Shown here one piece after another: positions 23,403-35,584 of a stretch of DNA of 64,000 nt (its first letter is position 1; each line of letters begins with the position of its first letter). Location: the NCBI RefSeq assembly GCF_040412425.1, contig NC_089749.1, positions 14,671,162-14,735,161 on the forward strand, given 5' to 3'. The notes below the pieces were generated by a model, which searched no databases, was not told where the DNA came from, and saw nothing but the letters and a program-made list of their open reading frames with translations. Source of the DNA: Macrobrachium rosenbergii (lineage: Eukaryota > Arthropoda > Malacostraca > Decapoda > Palaemonidae). The translations under genes were made by a program, and so were the position numbers.

Positions 23403-23404
<2 letters not shown>

Positions 23405-23711
23405 TTTAGCATTCGGGGAACAATGTTCTCATTTTCGTTTCTGGCAAATGGGGTTAAACATAGCCACGTTCACTTTCGTCTTTTACTACCTCACGTTGGG
23501 GGAGGATGCAATGCAGTTTTACGGTGGGGGAGGTAAACAAAAGACCGGGGGAATTATGGGAGGGGGAAAACGTAAACAGAGCCATGAAAGTCTATCGGAT
23601 TACATCGTGTAATTTTCAGAGGTTCATGATGCGACGGTGAACGTGATTAGACTGGAATGGTTTACGTCGTCGTATATTTTCTGAGGTTGATTGTATGTCA
23701 GCGATTAGGTG

Positions 23712-23713
<2 letters not shown>

Positions 23714-23778
<65 letters not shown>

Positions 23779-23915
23779 TCATGAACTTCATACCAGAGTT
23801 ACGATAAAAGTAGATTTTAGGGGGGGAGAGAGAGAGAGAGAGAGAGAATCATGAACTTAATACCATTGTTACGATAAAAAAATACCAGAGTCACGATAAA
23901 AATAACAGCTTTTAG

Positions 23916-23946
<31 letters not shown>

Positions 23947-23975
23947 TCATGAACTTCATACCAGAGTTACGATAA
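23714..23975. repeat. Compound array S4: (GA)n plus ATGAATCATGAACTT spacer
   Basis: Three (GA)n tracts alternate with spacers reading AATCATGAACTTCATACCAG and AGTTACGATAAAA. One spacer (about 23848-23914) is itself internally duplicated. Confidence 0.9.
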
Positions 23976-24053
23976 CAAAATTGATATATTTTTTTTTCTT
24001 TATTTCCTATTACCCTCTGTTACTTCGGCTTGTTCCACATGACTAGAGTTCAT

Positions 24054-24055
<2 letters not shown>

Positions 24056-24145
<90 letters not shown>
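24056..24145. repeat. Family D 3' remnant, (AAT)n then (AAG)n
   Basis: The remnant reads CTTGTTCCACATGACTAGAG then TTCATCTGAATAATAAT. (AAT)n at 24056-24108 changes to (AAG)n at 24110-24144. The rest of the family D unit is deleted. Confidence 0.8.
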
Positions 24146-24370
24146 TTAATCAAGTAAAAATGATACCGAGTCATTCAAGTATTCTGATAAAATATGATGA
24201 AAATTAGAATGAGCGGCTTCATACGTTTGTATTCCAGAATGCATCGTCATCATGAACGGAATCATGGGTTTCTTTATGTTGGCATACCTCCGTCTTCCAC
24301 TTTGGAATGTAAATGTGGTAAAAAGTATGCAGTCGCCCATGAACACACGGATGCACAGACATACACTCAT

Positions 24371-24718
<348 letters not shown>

Positions 24719-24720
24719 TA

Positions 24721-25404
24721 TAAATGTTATCTATCTATATAGTATATAGTGCACCAGATACAGGTTCGAAAGAAGAATGAACAAGAATGCATATTTCAAG
24801 ACAGGAATTACCCTAATATTGTTAAAGTTTTTTTTTACCGAGTAATCACTTCACGGCAGATTGCGCACCGTCCACACCTAACCTTTGACTGATAGATTTA
24901 TAGGCATCTTTGTCAGACATTACACAATCCTGCTTAATTACTTGGTCTCTGATATTTTCATTTTATTGTAGAATTTTAATTAATTTGCTTATTTAGTTGT
25001 GTATTTATATACATTTCGTTAGTTTGTTTGTCGGCATTATTTTTCAAAACCATCAGCGGTAAAGTGATTACGGTCATACGATATAATTATAAACGCCCTA
25101 TGTATTATCCTGATGTCTGTAATCACCACGAATCCTAAACGGGGTTGGTGTTTCACACGTAGGCCTATTTTCTTGACCCATCTACTGAACAAGGTAGCGT
25201 GGAATGCAACGGTAGAATATTAAAGCTGTGATTTAAGCACCAAGTTAAAACTTGCAATAATCACGTCGTCAGTTTAAATACCTGTAGCAAATATCGCAGT
25301 CAGGTACTAATACTGAATTAGACCTATAAAAACCAATAGGCCTAATTGTAAAAGGAACATTAATCACTGGAATTTTAAAGTCAAAATAATGTGGGCCTCT
25401 CGTA
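24721..25404. other. Unassigned single-copy DNA
   Basis: No gene or repeat family is recognised. The sequence is AT-rich and free of simple repeats. Confidence 0.45.
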
Positions 25405-25705
25405 TACCCGTAGGGATGTAGTGCCGTCTTTGCACCTCACGGGGTGCACTGTAGGCATTACTAAAGGTTCTTTGCAGCGTCCATTCGGCCCCTAGCTGCA
25501 ACCCCTTTTAATTTCTTTTACTGTACCTCCGTTCATATTCTCTTTCTTCTGTTCTACTTTCCACCTTCTCCTAACAGGTGTTTCATAGTGCAGCTGCGAG
25601 GTTTCTCTCCTGTTACACCTGTCAAACCTTTTAACTGTCAATTTCATAGGTCCCAGCGCTTGACCTTTGGTCTAAATTCTATGGTCAATTCTATCCTATT
25701 CTATT
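25405..25705 (+). mobile_element. Family B retroposon copy 2
   Basis: Near full length: CGTAGGGATGTAGTGCCGTC head, a hairpin made by TGCACCTCACGGGGTGCACT, CCCCTAGCTGCAACCCC, TTCATATTCTCTTTCTTC, and a tail of ATTCTATGGTCAATTCTATC-type pentamers. Confidence 0.88.
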
Positions 25706-25862
25706 CATTGGAGCTTGAAGATTGTCAATTCCTGATTGAATTGAACCTATCTCCCTATAGACTATAGCGTCGCAGTACTGACGGTCATTAGACGCCATTC
25801 GCTTAGAACTGACTGTTGGTAGCGTTGACGCTTATATCAGTCAGCCTAGAGATAAACGCCTC

Positions 25863-25863
<1 letters not shown>

Positions 25864-25913
<50 letters not shown>

Positions 25914-25993
25914 TGCGTGGTCACGTGACTCTTAACTGAATTTGGATGTTTAATGGACGGTGTAATTCTGTTTGACTAATTAGAGGGCAAACG

Positions 25994-26059
<66 letters not shown>

Positions 26060-26116
26060 GCATTTGAACTTTGTCAAAACCATTCAAAGAGAATTTACCT
26101 CAAATACATTAAATTT

Positions 26117-26167
<51 letters not shown>
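25864..26167. repeat. Opposed (GA)n and (CT)n tracts
   Basis: (GA)n 25864-25911 is followed by (CT)n 25998-26055 and (CT)n 26118-26167, with unrelated spacers. Confidence 0.93.
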
Positions 26168-26169
<2 letters not shown>

Positions 26170-26204
26170 TGAGTCGAATCGAACCTCAAGGCTCAAATAT
26201 ATGC

Positions 26205-26598
26205 TCTATAATACACACACACATATATAATACATAAATTATATATCTATAGATATACGTATATATAATTTTATGTATATATACATTATATATATATGTA
26301 GATAGAGAGAGAGAGAGAAAGTTGTCCCGAAATGTTATCCAGACGTTCAAACGGGCCTCTTGTGAAACTTCATCTTCCCAAGTCTTTAGCGAAGTTTCCC
26401 GGGTCGTTAAAAGTCTTACTTCGAGATATCAAATTAAGCGAACGGAAGGAAACCTTCCCTGCAGGTTTCCTTTGGACTTGAGGAAAGTTGCTGCTAGGAT
26501 ACAAATACTGGTGCTGCTGATGCTGCTGTAATTATTGCTACTTTATACATATACTGTATATTAGATTATATATATATATTATATATTCATATATATAG

Positions 26599-26632
<34 letters not shown>

Positions 26633-26700
26633 GTACATATGTTTATATATATAATGTATATATATATAAGTATATATATATATATATAAACATTTATACA
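26205..26700. other. TA-rich DNA with one non-repetitive island
   Basis: TA-rich runs flank 26320-26530, which holds a 69-codon frame with no recognised domain and a perfect 10-bp stem AAGGAAACCT/AGGTTTCCTT (26446-26455, 26463-26472). Confidence 0.4.
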
Positions 26701-26723
26701 CGGGTTGGTTTAGTTCACTTTCA

Positions 26724-26728
<5 letters not shown>

Positions 26729-26774
<46 letters not shown>

Positions 26775-26846
26775 AACTTAATGTATTTGTGAAGTAATTT
26801 CTCTTCGGATGCTTTCGGTAAAGCTTAAATTCATAACGACTCAGAC

Positions 26847-26922
<76 letters not shown>
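26729..26922. repeat. (GA)n tracts flanking module G copy 1
   Basis: (GA)n at 26729-26771 and 26851-26922 enclose a 79-base module: GCTAACTTAATGTATTTGTG, then TTCTCTTCGGATGCTTTCGG and TAAAGCTTAAATTCATAACG. A close copy, also between (GA)n tracts, lies at 34858-34920. Confidence 0.88.
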
Positions 26923-26927
<5 letters not shown>

Positions 26928-27074
26928 CCAGGACGAAGGACGAAATGAAACAAAACGAACCCTTTGAAAAAATCTTTAAAAGGAGATAATTAAAAAATAA
27001 TAGCCTTTGTTTTAATGGACTTCAATTTTTGTCTTCTTTTGGTTTTTATTTATCTTCCATTTCACTTTGCTGAG

Positions 27075-27076
<2 letters not shown>

Positions 27077-27126
<50 letters not shown>
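27077..27126. repeat. (GA)n microsatellite
   Basis: About 25 GA units; no related spacer nearby. Confidence 0.94.
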
Positions 27127-27129
<3 letters not shown>

Positions 27130-27261
27130 TGCATAAGCCATTTAGATGAAGAGATCAAGGCATGTTTTGAGCAGCGGAGAAATAGGTACATAACAGAACT
27201 ATGTCAGTCACAGTTCAGAGGCCTTATGCCAGAGCATCCTTTCCTCTTTCCACTTCCGATC

Positions 27262-27750
27262 CCGCAGGGGATTAGTGCCGTCAGTGCACCTCATGCGGTG
27301 CACTGTAGGCATTACTTAAGGTTCTCCTAGCTGCGACCCTTTTCATTCCTTTACCTGTACCTCCTCTCATATTCTCTTTATTCCGTCTTACTTCCACGAT
27401 TGATTCGTCGTGCAACTGCTTTGAGGTTCTCCCTTTACGCCTTTCAAACCTTTCTACTGTCAATTTCAGTTCCTCATTGGACTGGGGGGGTATCGTTCTC
27501 AGCTAGCACTCTGCTGGTCCCGCGTTCGGGTCTCCGACCGGCCAATGAAGAATTGGAGGAATTTTTTCTGGTGATAGAAATTCTTAGCCACGTAAAATGA
27601 ATCTAATACTTCGGGCTCAGCCCTAGGAGAGCTGTTAATCAGCCCGGTGGTCTGGTTAAACTAAGGTATACTTTCTTACTGTCAATTTCCGTTTCATCGC
27701 TGAATAACCTCATAGGTCCCAGTGCTTGTCCTATGGCCTAAATTCTCTAT
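27262..27750 (+). mobile_element. Family B copy 3, interrupted by a SINE
   Basis: The family B head (GGGGATTAGTGCCGTCAGTG and hairpin GTGCACCTCATGCGGTGCAC) runs to about 27470, is split by a family C SINE, and resumes with CTTACTGTCAATTTCCGTTT to the ATTCTCTATTCT tail. Confidence 0.88.
27474..27673 (+). mobile_element. Family C SINE copy 2, nested with target duplication
   Basis: The insertion is flanked by TTTCTACTGTCAATTTC on the left and TTTCTTACTGTCAATTTC on the right, a target duplication of about 17 bases expected from target-primed reverse transcription. The SINE has a tRNA-like head (TCTCAGCTAGCAC then GTTCGGGTCTCC) and lacks about 80 bases of the central body. Family C is therefore younger than this family B copy. 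Confidence 0.82.
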
Positions 27751-27795
27751 TCTATTTAATTCCATTCTTTCCACTTACTATGCTCAGGAGCCTTT

Positions 27796-27830
27796 GGGCA
27801 AGAGCCCGTGCCGGTATAAGGCCGGTTTGA
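27796..27830 (+). repeat. Fragment related to the fold-back element
   Basis: GCAAGAGCCCGTGCCGG here is identical to 17 bases of the 66-bp unit at 36230-36625. It is followed by TATAAGGCCGG instead of CATAGAAAG. Confidence 0.55.
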
Positions 27831-27919
27831 TATAAATCGACCACTGCTACTTCATTCTGTATTAGTCCTTCATTACAGTCACCCAATAATCTCGAAACTG
27901 AAATATGAGATTTAGGCAT

Positions 27920-28180
27920 GATGCCAAGCCCTGGGACCTATGAGGTCATTCAGCGCTGAAAGGGAAATTGAGAGTAAAGGAGGTTTGAAAGGTGTAACAG
28001 GAGGAAAACCTCAATTGCTAGAAGAGGGTGGAAAGTCAGAAGGAAGAAAGAGAATATGAACTGAGGTACAGTAAAAGGAATGAAAGGGGTTGCAGCTAGG
28101 GGCCGAAGGGACGCTGCAAAGAACCTCAAGTAATGCTTACAGTGCACCGCGTGAGGGGCACTGATGGCACTAGCCCCTAC
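27920..28180 (-). mobile_element. Family B retroposon copy 4
   Basis: Inverted relative to copy 3 and about 170 bases from it: GGGACCTATGAGGTCATTCA, GGTTGCAGCTAGGGGCCG and the head hairpin CAGTGCACCGCGTGAGGGGC (one mismatch). The pair could fold into a large hairpin. Confidence 0.88.
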
Positions 28181-28431
28181 GGAGTCAATAATCTCTGGGA
28201 CCTTTCCCCAAAATCGGGATTTAATGACTTACGTCCTTTGGAGGGGTTCGGGACCAGGAACCCCACCCCTTTTTTCTCTCCTTTAGACCACTCGGATTCT
28301 TACAGAGGCTTCATTAAATCGAGTGTTAGATGAAGAGAAATTTTCTTAAAGAAGTTCCAGTGATATTTGGATAGAGATCAGCTTCGTCGACTATCTAATT
28401 TTAGCTTCTGCCATGTTTGGGGATTATTTAC

Positions 28432-28725
28432 TTTTAGTTTTCTGTAAAAAAAAAAAATGAGATGGCTTTGTCTATCCGTCCTCACTTTTTCTGTCCTCAC
28501 TTCTCTCCGCCCTCAGATCTTAAAAACTATATTTAGCCATAATCGTGCTTCTGGCAACGATATAGTACAGGCCACCGCCGGGCTGTGGTTAAAGTTTCTT
28601 GGGCCGCGGCTCAAACAGCATCATACCGAGACCACCGTAAGATAGATCTATTTTCAGTGGTCTTGATTATACATTGTACAGAAAACTTGATTGCGCCGAA
28701 GAAACTTCAGGGGACGGGCATTTTT
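28432..28725 (+). repeat. Family A copy 3, central hairpin missing
   Basis: It has the family 5' end and 3' hairpins, but the roughly 120 bases holding the GAGGGCTGCAAATTGG central palindrome are absent: TCTTAAAAACT joins directly to ATATTTAGCCATAATC. This suggests excision of, or slippage across, the palindrome. Confidence 0.88.
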
Positions 28726-29153
<428 letters not shown>

Positions 29154-29275
29154 TTGTTTATGCATTTCCCGTTCTGTCTAAGTACAGAAAACTTGAGTAA
29201 ATAAATAGTTTATCACGTTTTCATCCACGTGGCGTTTCTGCCTCTTCTTGTATCCTGTTTACAAATAACTTCACT

Positions 29276-29540
29276 GAGAGAGAGAGAGAGAGAGAGAGAG
29301 AACTTCACACGTGTACTCCATCACGTGGGTCGATGTGTACCGCAGATCCCGAAGAATGTGGAGTGTTTGTAGCCAAGGTCTAGAGAATTCTCTAGACCTT
29401 GTTTGTAGCGTTTGGGAAATCCCACCCTCCTCCAACCCGTCCCCTGCACCCCATCCCCACACCGAATCCCAACACCACTCCCATACGGCATCCCTCCCAC
29501 ACCCAATAACCCAAGCCCCAACCCCCACCTCCCCAAAACC
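29276..29540. other. (GA)n, 28-bp perfect palindrome, C-rich tract
   Basis: (GA)n 29276-29301 precedes a perfect palindrome at 29374-29401 (half-site CAAGGTCTAGAGAA) bordered on both sides by GTTTGTAG. From 29418 to 29540 the plus strand is C-rich with many CCC runs. No gene is seen. Confidence 0.75.
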
Positions 29541-29674
29541 TTTATTAGTTCACAGGTAAAAACTTTATTGAAAGTTTCCGATCAAACTTTATTGGTAGCA
29601 TGTATGTATATTTATTTGTATGTATCTATGTATGTATGGCGTAGATATTTCCCATTTTCGATTTCCTTTTCGAG

Positions 29675-30395
29675 AGAAGGTAATTAAAGAATGGTAATTA
29701 TAAAGTTCGGTTATTAAAAGGTAATTAAAGAATTGCGTTACTAAAGTAGTCATTGAGAGGTGTTTAAAGAATTGTGTTACTAAAGTAGTCTTTAAAAGGT
29801 AATTAAAGAATTTTGACTAAAGTAGAGTCATTAAGAGTAATTAAAGAATTTTGACTAAAGTAGAGTCATTAAAAGGTAATTAAAGAATGTTACCAAACTA
29901 ATCTTTAAAAGGTAATTAAAGAATTGTTACTAAAGTAGAGTCATTTAAAGGGAATCAAAGAATTGCGTTACTAAAGTAGTCTTTAAAAGGTAGTTAAAAT
30001 ATTGTTACTAAAGTGGAGTCATTAAAAGGTAATTCAAGAATTGTAATTATAAATTTGAGTCATTAAAAGGTAACTAAAGGAATGTGATAATAAAATAGTC
30101 ATTGAAGAGTAATTAAAGAATTGTTATTATAAATTTGAGGCATTAAAAGGTAATTAAATAAATTTGATAATGAAATAAAACCATTGAAAGATAATTAAAG
30201 AATTGTGATTAGAAATTTGGGTCATTAAAAGGTAATTAAAGAATTGTGATTATAATTTGAGTCATTAAAAGGTAATTAAAGAAATATGACAATAAGATAA
30301 AGTCATTGAAAGGTAATTAAAGAATTGTGAATAGAAATTTGAGTCATTAAAAGGTAATTAAAGAAATGGTATGATAAAGTAGAATCATTAAAAAA
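29675..30395. repeat. ~39-bp minisatellite AAAAGGTAATTAAAGAATTG
   Basis: About eighteen units of AAAGGTAATTAAAGAATTGT, then TACTAAAGTAGTCATT or TATAAATTTGAGTCATT. Two unit types dominate: ACTAAAGTAG in the left half and TATAAATTTGAG in the right half. Confidence 0.92.
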
Positions 30396-30700
30396 AAATC
30401 CTCTGTGCAACTGGACCACAAATAACAAAACTGAAGCGAAAGCTTCAGAATTTAGCGCAAATTAAGTTGGTTAAAACCATTGCCATGGGGACCAGCGTGA
30501 CGTCACAAGATGAGTGTTCAGTTTCCCTATCTTTTGATCTCCAGACGTCTATTCAAGCGAGGCGCAAATTCATTCCTGCTCTCTGCTGCTGCTGCTGCTG
30601 ACGTCTCCTGAATTTCAGGTGTATCAGTTTATTTTCTATTCCCTCATATTTATTGATTTATCGCGGTTCCCGATGATCTGTCTCTCTGCAGGCTGATTTT
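30396..30700. other. Unassigned with a CRE site and (CTG)n
   Basis: GCGTGACGTCACAA contains a full CRE at 30498-30505, and a short (CTG)n lies at 30584-30600. No transcript is recognised. Confidence 0.4.
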
Positions 30701-31112
30701 TAGTTTTCTGAAAACTATTGTGCTGACTTTGTCTGTCCTTCTGCACTTTATTCTGTCCACACTTTTTTTCTATCTGCCCTCAGATCTTAAAAACCACTGA
30801 GGCTAGAGGGCTGCAAATTGGTATGTTGATCATCCACCCTCCAATCATCAAATATACCAAATTGCAGCCCTGTAGCCTCTGTACTTTTTATTTTATTTAC
30901 GGTTAAAGTTAGTCATAATCGTGCTTCTGGCAGCGATATAGGATACGCCACCACCATGGTTAAAGTTTAATGGGCCGCGGCTCATACAGCATTATACCGA
31001 GACCACCGAAAGATATATCTATTTTCGGTGGCCTTGATTATGCGATGTAGCGGCTGTGCGGGAAACTCGAGTGCGCCGAAGAAACTTTGGCGCATTTCTT
31101 ACTTATTTTTTT
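30700..31112 (+). repeat. Family A copy 4
   Basis: Full-length: 5' TTTTAGTTTTCTGAAAACTA, central hairpin GAGGGCTGCAAATTGGTATG, TAGATCTA-related palindrome (here ATATATCTA) and terminal GCGCCGAAGAAACTTTGGCGC stem. Confidence 0.92.
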
Positions 31113-31620
31113 TTCTTTAGCCCTCTTGGGTTTGTCGTCTATTGACTCGAGCCCTAAGGGTCTTCAGCTGAAGATTTGAAGAAAGAAAGAAAATATTAAT
31201 CATATGTATACAGGTTTCTCTAATCTGAGCTGGCCATTGTGGGGCGGGTGTGGGGGGTAGGTGTCTTCTTGCGCTCCCTGTGACGGAAGAGGAAAACTTT
31301 TTTTTTTTTTTTTTTTTTTTTTGCTTCTCCCGAGAAAAGGAATCCATAAGTTACTTCGCTGATTTGATCTGGAAAGTTTTCTGTCTCTTCTCACCTTGCT
31401 GATGGATTTTAACTTCGACAGAGGAAATGGAAAGTTGATGGCGTTTATAGATTCGAGCGGCTTTTTTATCCGATCGTAATCAATTCCTACTTCGGTTTTT
31501 GTTGGACGTTCTCTTTTTAGCCCGCTCGGGAAGTTAATGGCAGTTCTCTGTTCAGTATTTGTAGAATGATTTCAGCTTCTTTCTTTTTTTATTGGTGGCA
31601 ACTTCCTTTGTCACATGGTA
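31113..31620. other. Unassigned with a T-run
   Basis: A T-run occupies 31299-31322. No gene is seen. Confidence 0.42.
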
Positions 31621-31643
31621 TACACACACACACACACACACAC

Positions 31644-31724
<81 letters not shown>

Positions 31725-31827
31725 TGTATGTATGTTTATGTATTTGCGTGTGTATGTGTGTGGCGTGTGGCAAGATTTACGAAAGTAGAATATAAATGAA
31801 AAAACAAGACTGTTAGGTAGCGAAGAA

Positions 31828-31882
<55 letters not shown>

Positions 31883-32003
31883 CCGATGACGTATTGTAGA
31901 AAATAAATAAATATTAAAATTAAACCTGAAGATGCAAAGTGAACTGTAAATAATTAGGTAAGGACGAAAATAAAACTCTGCATCAGAGAGAGAGAGAGAG
32001 AGA
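31621..32003. repeat. (AC)n(TA)n and (GA)n tracts
   Basis: (AC)n 31621-31644 leads to (TA)n to 31721; (GA)n lies at 31830-31877 and 31986-32003. Confidence 0.93.
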
Positions 32004-32209
32004 AAATGTAAATAAAATTGAAATCCCTCCGAGACATTATTCCAGCGTACTCTCTCCTCCAAGAACTCCACACACATTGAATTTAATCCCGTACTTTTCA
32101 AGGTCATGTTTACGTCGCCGCGTCCCAAAGCCCCGGATTAAGTGTGATATTGGAAGCGTTGGGACGTGCCGATGAAGAAATGTCTCGTTTGACTCACGTC
32201 TCTTTATTT

Positions 32210-32965
32210 CCTTTTTAGTTCTCTGTAATAGAAAACTATTGTGCCGGCTTTGTCTGTCCGTCCGCACTTTTTTCTGTCTGCACTTTATTCTGTCCTCACT
32301 TTATTCTGCACTTTATTCTGTCCTCACTTTATTCTGTCCGCACTTTTTCTGTCCGCACTTTTTTCTGTCCTCACTTTATTCTTTCCGCACTTTATTCTGT
32401 CCGCACTTTATTCTGTCTGCACTTTTTTCTGTCCTCACTTTATTCTGTCCGCACTTTTTCTGTCCTCACTTTATTCTGTCCTCACGTTATTCTGTCCGCA
32501 CATTTTTTTGTCCTCACTTCATTCTGTCCGCACTTTTTCTGTCCTCACTTTTTCTGTCCTCACTTTTTCCGTCCCCACTTTATTCTGTCCGCAATTTTTC
32601 TGTCCACACTTTTTCTGTCAGCACTTTTTCTGTCCACCCTCAGATCTTAAAAACTACTGAGGCTAGAGGGCTGTAAATTGGTGGTCATCCACCCTCCAAT
32701 CATCAAACATACCAAATTGCAGCCCTTTAGCCTCAATAGTTTTTATTTTATTTAAGGTTAAAGTTAGCCATGATGTGCGTCTGGCAACGATATAGGATAG
32801 ACCACTACCGGGCTGTGGTTAAAGTTTCATGGGCCGCCGCTCATACAGCATTATACCGAGACCACTGAAAAATAGATCTATTTTCGGTGGCCTTGATTAT
32901 ACGCTGTAGCGGTCGTGCAGAAAACTCGATTGCGGCGTAGAAACTGCAGCGCATTATTTGCCCTT
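32210..32965 (+). repeat. Family A copy 5 with expanded internal minisatellite
   Basis: The usual single CTGTCCGCACTTTTTCTGTC segment near the 5' end has grown to about 26 units (32255-32640) of CACTTTATTCTGTCCG or CACTTTTTCTGTCC. The remaining body, including the central hairpin and 3' part, is normal. Long frames across the array are by-products. Confidence 0.92.
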
Positions 32966-33116
32966 TTTTTTTTTTATTTTGGTACGTGTTTGTATGTACT
33001 GATTTTTATTTTTATTAGGTGGAATCGTTTTTTTATCCCCTCCTCTGCGTGTGACGATCTTATTTGTTATGTTATGCAACAGGTTATTGCGTCGTAACTT
33101 TACGAGTGAATAGCCT

Positions 33117-33890
33117 GCTGGTTGAAATCGTGTCCTAAACTGGTTACAGTAAATATGTGACCCTTGAATAAGATTGAAGGCTTCATTTCCTTATGATCTG
33201 TTTCCTTCCATCAATATTTAGGCTTTACAACACTTCCTCTCCTTTTTCCTCTATTTACAGGTTGAAATCGTTTCCTACTCTGGTCATACTTAATGGAATG
33301 ACCCTTGAATAATATTTACCGCTTAATTTCCTTATGGCCCATTTCTTGACGTAAATTCTTAGGTTTTAAAATAATTTCTCACTTCTTTTCCCTCACTGGT
33401 TTCCATTGGCCATTCTTGCCTTATTGGTTGAAATCGTTTCCTACGCTGGTCACAGTAAAAAATGGCCCTCGAATAAGATTTTAGGCTTTATTTCTTTATG
33501 GCCTGTTTCTTGCCATCAGCATTTAGGCTTTAAAATGATTTCTTTCCCCTTTTCCTCCCTGGTTTCCATTGGCCATTCTTACCTTGCTGGTTGAAATAGT
33601 TTCCTACGATGGTTACAGCAGATAAATTCCCATTGAATAAGATTTAAGGCTTAATTTCCTTATGATCTCTTTCCTGCCACCAGCATTTAGGCTTTAAAAT
33701 AATTTCTCTTCTTTTTCCTCACTGGTTTCCATTGGTTATTCTTGCCTTACTGCTTGGAATCGTTTCCTTCGCTGGATACATTTAATAAATTCCCATTGAA
33801 TAAGATTTAATGCTCAGTTTCCTTCTGGTGTGTTTTCTACCATCAACATTTAGACCTTTAAAATGATTTCTCTCTTATTCACTACGCTTC
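33117..33890 (+). repeat. ~165-bp tandem repeat, five units
   Basis: Units begin near 33117, 33261, 33426, 33590 and 33752 with GGTTGAAATCGTTTCCTACG, followed by CTTGAATAAGATT, TTATGGCCTGTTTCTTGCC and GGTTTCCATTGGCCATTC. Units differ by substitutions and small indels. This period is satellite-like. Confidence 0.9.
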
Positions 33891-33984
33891 CAAAGGCTGT
33901 TATTGTCTTGCTTGCTCTTCAATAATATATAACCATTTGGGTGAAATGTATGGGCGATTTAGTGTGCTATCCTTTAGTATATTT

Positions 33985-34225
33985 CCCCGTAGGGAGGTAG
34001 TGCCGTCAGTGCACCTCACGTAGTGCACTGTAGGCATTACTTGGGGTTATTTACAGCGTGCCTTTCGGTCCCTTTACTATACCTCAGTTCATATTCTCTT
34101 TCTTCCATCTTACTTTCCACCCTCTCCTAACCTTTCGACTACCTATTTCCTTTTCATTGTTGAATGACCTCATAGGTCCCAGCTCTTGGCCTTGGGGCAA
34201 AATTCTATATTCCATTCCGTTCTAT
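33985..34225 (+). mobile_element. Family B retroposon copy 5
   Basis: CCCGTAGGGAGGTAGTGCCG head, GTGCACCTCACGTAGTGCAC hairpin, deletion of the CTAGCTGCAACC region, and a tail AATTCTATATTCCATTCCG. Confidence 0.87.
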
Positions 34226-34398
34226 ATTCCACTGGGTCCTTGCGTCTGTTTGTGTATTGTGAAAGGTGCATTTAGAATTTACAGGCGTTTTTAGACAGGA
34301 AGAGAATCTTGGATCCACTATGGAGAAAGTCTCTGTATATACTTTGACGTTTAAAAAAAAAGTCTAGAGATAAAACACGAAAGGAAAAACTTTGACAG

Positions 34399-34436
<38 letters not shown>

Positions 34437-34799
34437 ACCTTAGATGGAACCATTAGCAGTACCCGTAAAAAAACAAAAACGAAAATCACGTGACCTAATT
34501 GTCTGGGATATATCCTGAAACGCTGACGAAATAGATTAGGATTTGTCGCTGTCCAAGGCGACGACCTTGTTTTGGGGGGAGGGGGGGAGGTCACAAATTA
34601 GATTGAAGGGGCAATCAGAAAAATACCTAAATTGACTAATCAATCTCTTTACGGGTTCAAAGGGGCTTTCTGAGAACCGCTTTCCACCCTACACAAGCAC
34701 TGTCGGCAGAAAAAAAAGTCTCAATAATATCCATTAAGCTTAGTTGCCCGTGCCGTTCGCTTGGTGGGACTTCATTAAAAGGCGAGATATATCAAAGTT

Positions 34800-34800
<1 letters not shown>
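34226..34800. other. Unassigned, with (GA)n 34402-34433
   Basis: No gene is recognised. A G-run (GGGGGGAGGGGGGGAGG) lies at 34574-34590. Confidence 0.42.
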
Positions 34801-34859
<59 letters not shown>

Positions 34860-34942
34860 CAAACTCAATGTATTTGTAATTTCTCTTTAGGTGCTTTCGA
34901 TAAAGTTTAAATTCATAGAGAGATAGAGAGAGAGAGAGAGAG
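34801..34942. repeat. (GA)n tracts flanking module G copy 2
   Basis: (GA)n 34801-34857, then GCAAACTCAATGTATTTGTA, TTCTCTTTAGGTGCTTTCGA and TAAAGTTTAAATTCATAG, then (GA)n to 34942. Compare 26772-26850. Confidence 0.88.
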
Positions 34943-35029
34943 AAATATAGCTTTAGCGAGTTCCCTTCGTGGAATCTGGTCTATTTCTGCCCTGGCACTG
35001 AAGGCTTAAAAGACTTAATACCGTTTCAT

Positions 35030-35560
35030 GATAGGTATAGGTCAGTACAGCTGTTGGCCTTCAGATTTTTCCTGTACGTAAAGAGGCTTGCATGCTAGTT
35101 AGACTTGATTACCTTCCGTGATACGCTTAAAGCAGCTTTGTGACTGAGTTTATCATTTTCCTTGATACATCTAGAACACATCGCGTCTGAATTTGCTCGT
35201 CTTTGATGTACGAGTACACACAACAACTCTATTTAAGAACTTATTATCATGAGTACGTATGAAAGAACTTTGTATTTAGACCCATTATCTTCATTACGTA
35301 TAGAAAACTTTATTTTGATTTTTTTTAATAAATCTTCTGTAAAACATATATCAACTTTATGTACGAATTTATCATTCATTGATGAATATATATCAGCTCT
35401 GTGCTTGATTTCATCGTCTTGTGCTTGTATTTACCATCTTTTTTGATAAATAGCCGGAATTTACCATCTCGCTTAATTTATCATCTCATATGATAGATGT
35501 ATCTCACAGTATTAGCTATTCAGTTGATCCCCTTCCGTGGTAGGTACAGCCAAGTAGTTT
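35030..35560. repeat. Degenerate ~50-bp tandem region
   Basis: Loose repeats of a TTTATCATCTT/TGATACATC.AGCTCTGTGCTTG motif, bounded by CCTTCCGTGATACGCTTAAA and CCTTCCGTGGTAGGTACAGC. Heavily diverged, so unit borders are uncertain. Confidence 0.45.
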
Positions 35561-35584
35561 AAATTAGAACCTAAATGAGTTTTA

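Noticed and set aside
29675..30395. CRISPR-like regular repeats (also at 36230, 37490 and 55741)
   Set aside because: Units are contiguous tandem repeats without unique spacers, in a eukaryote-like context.
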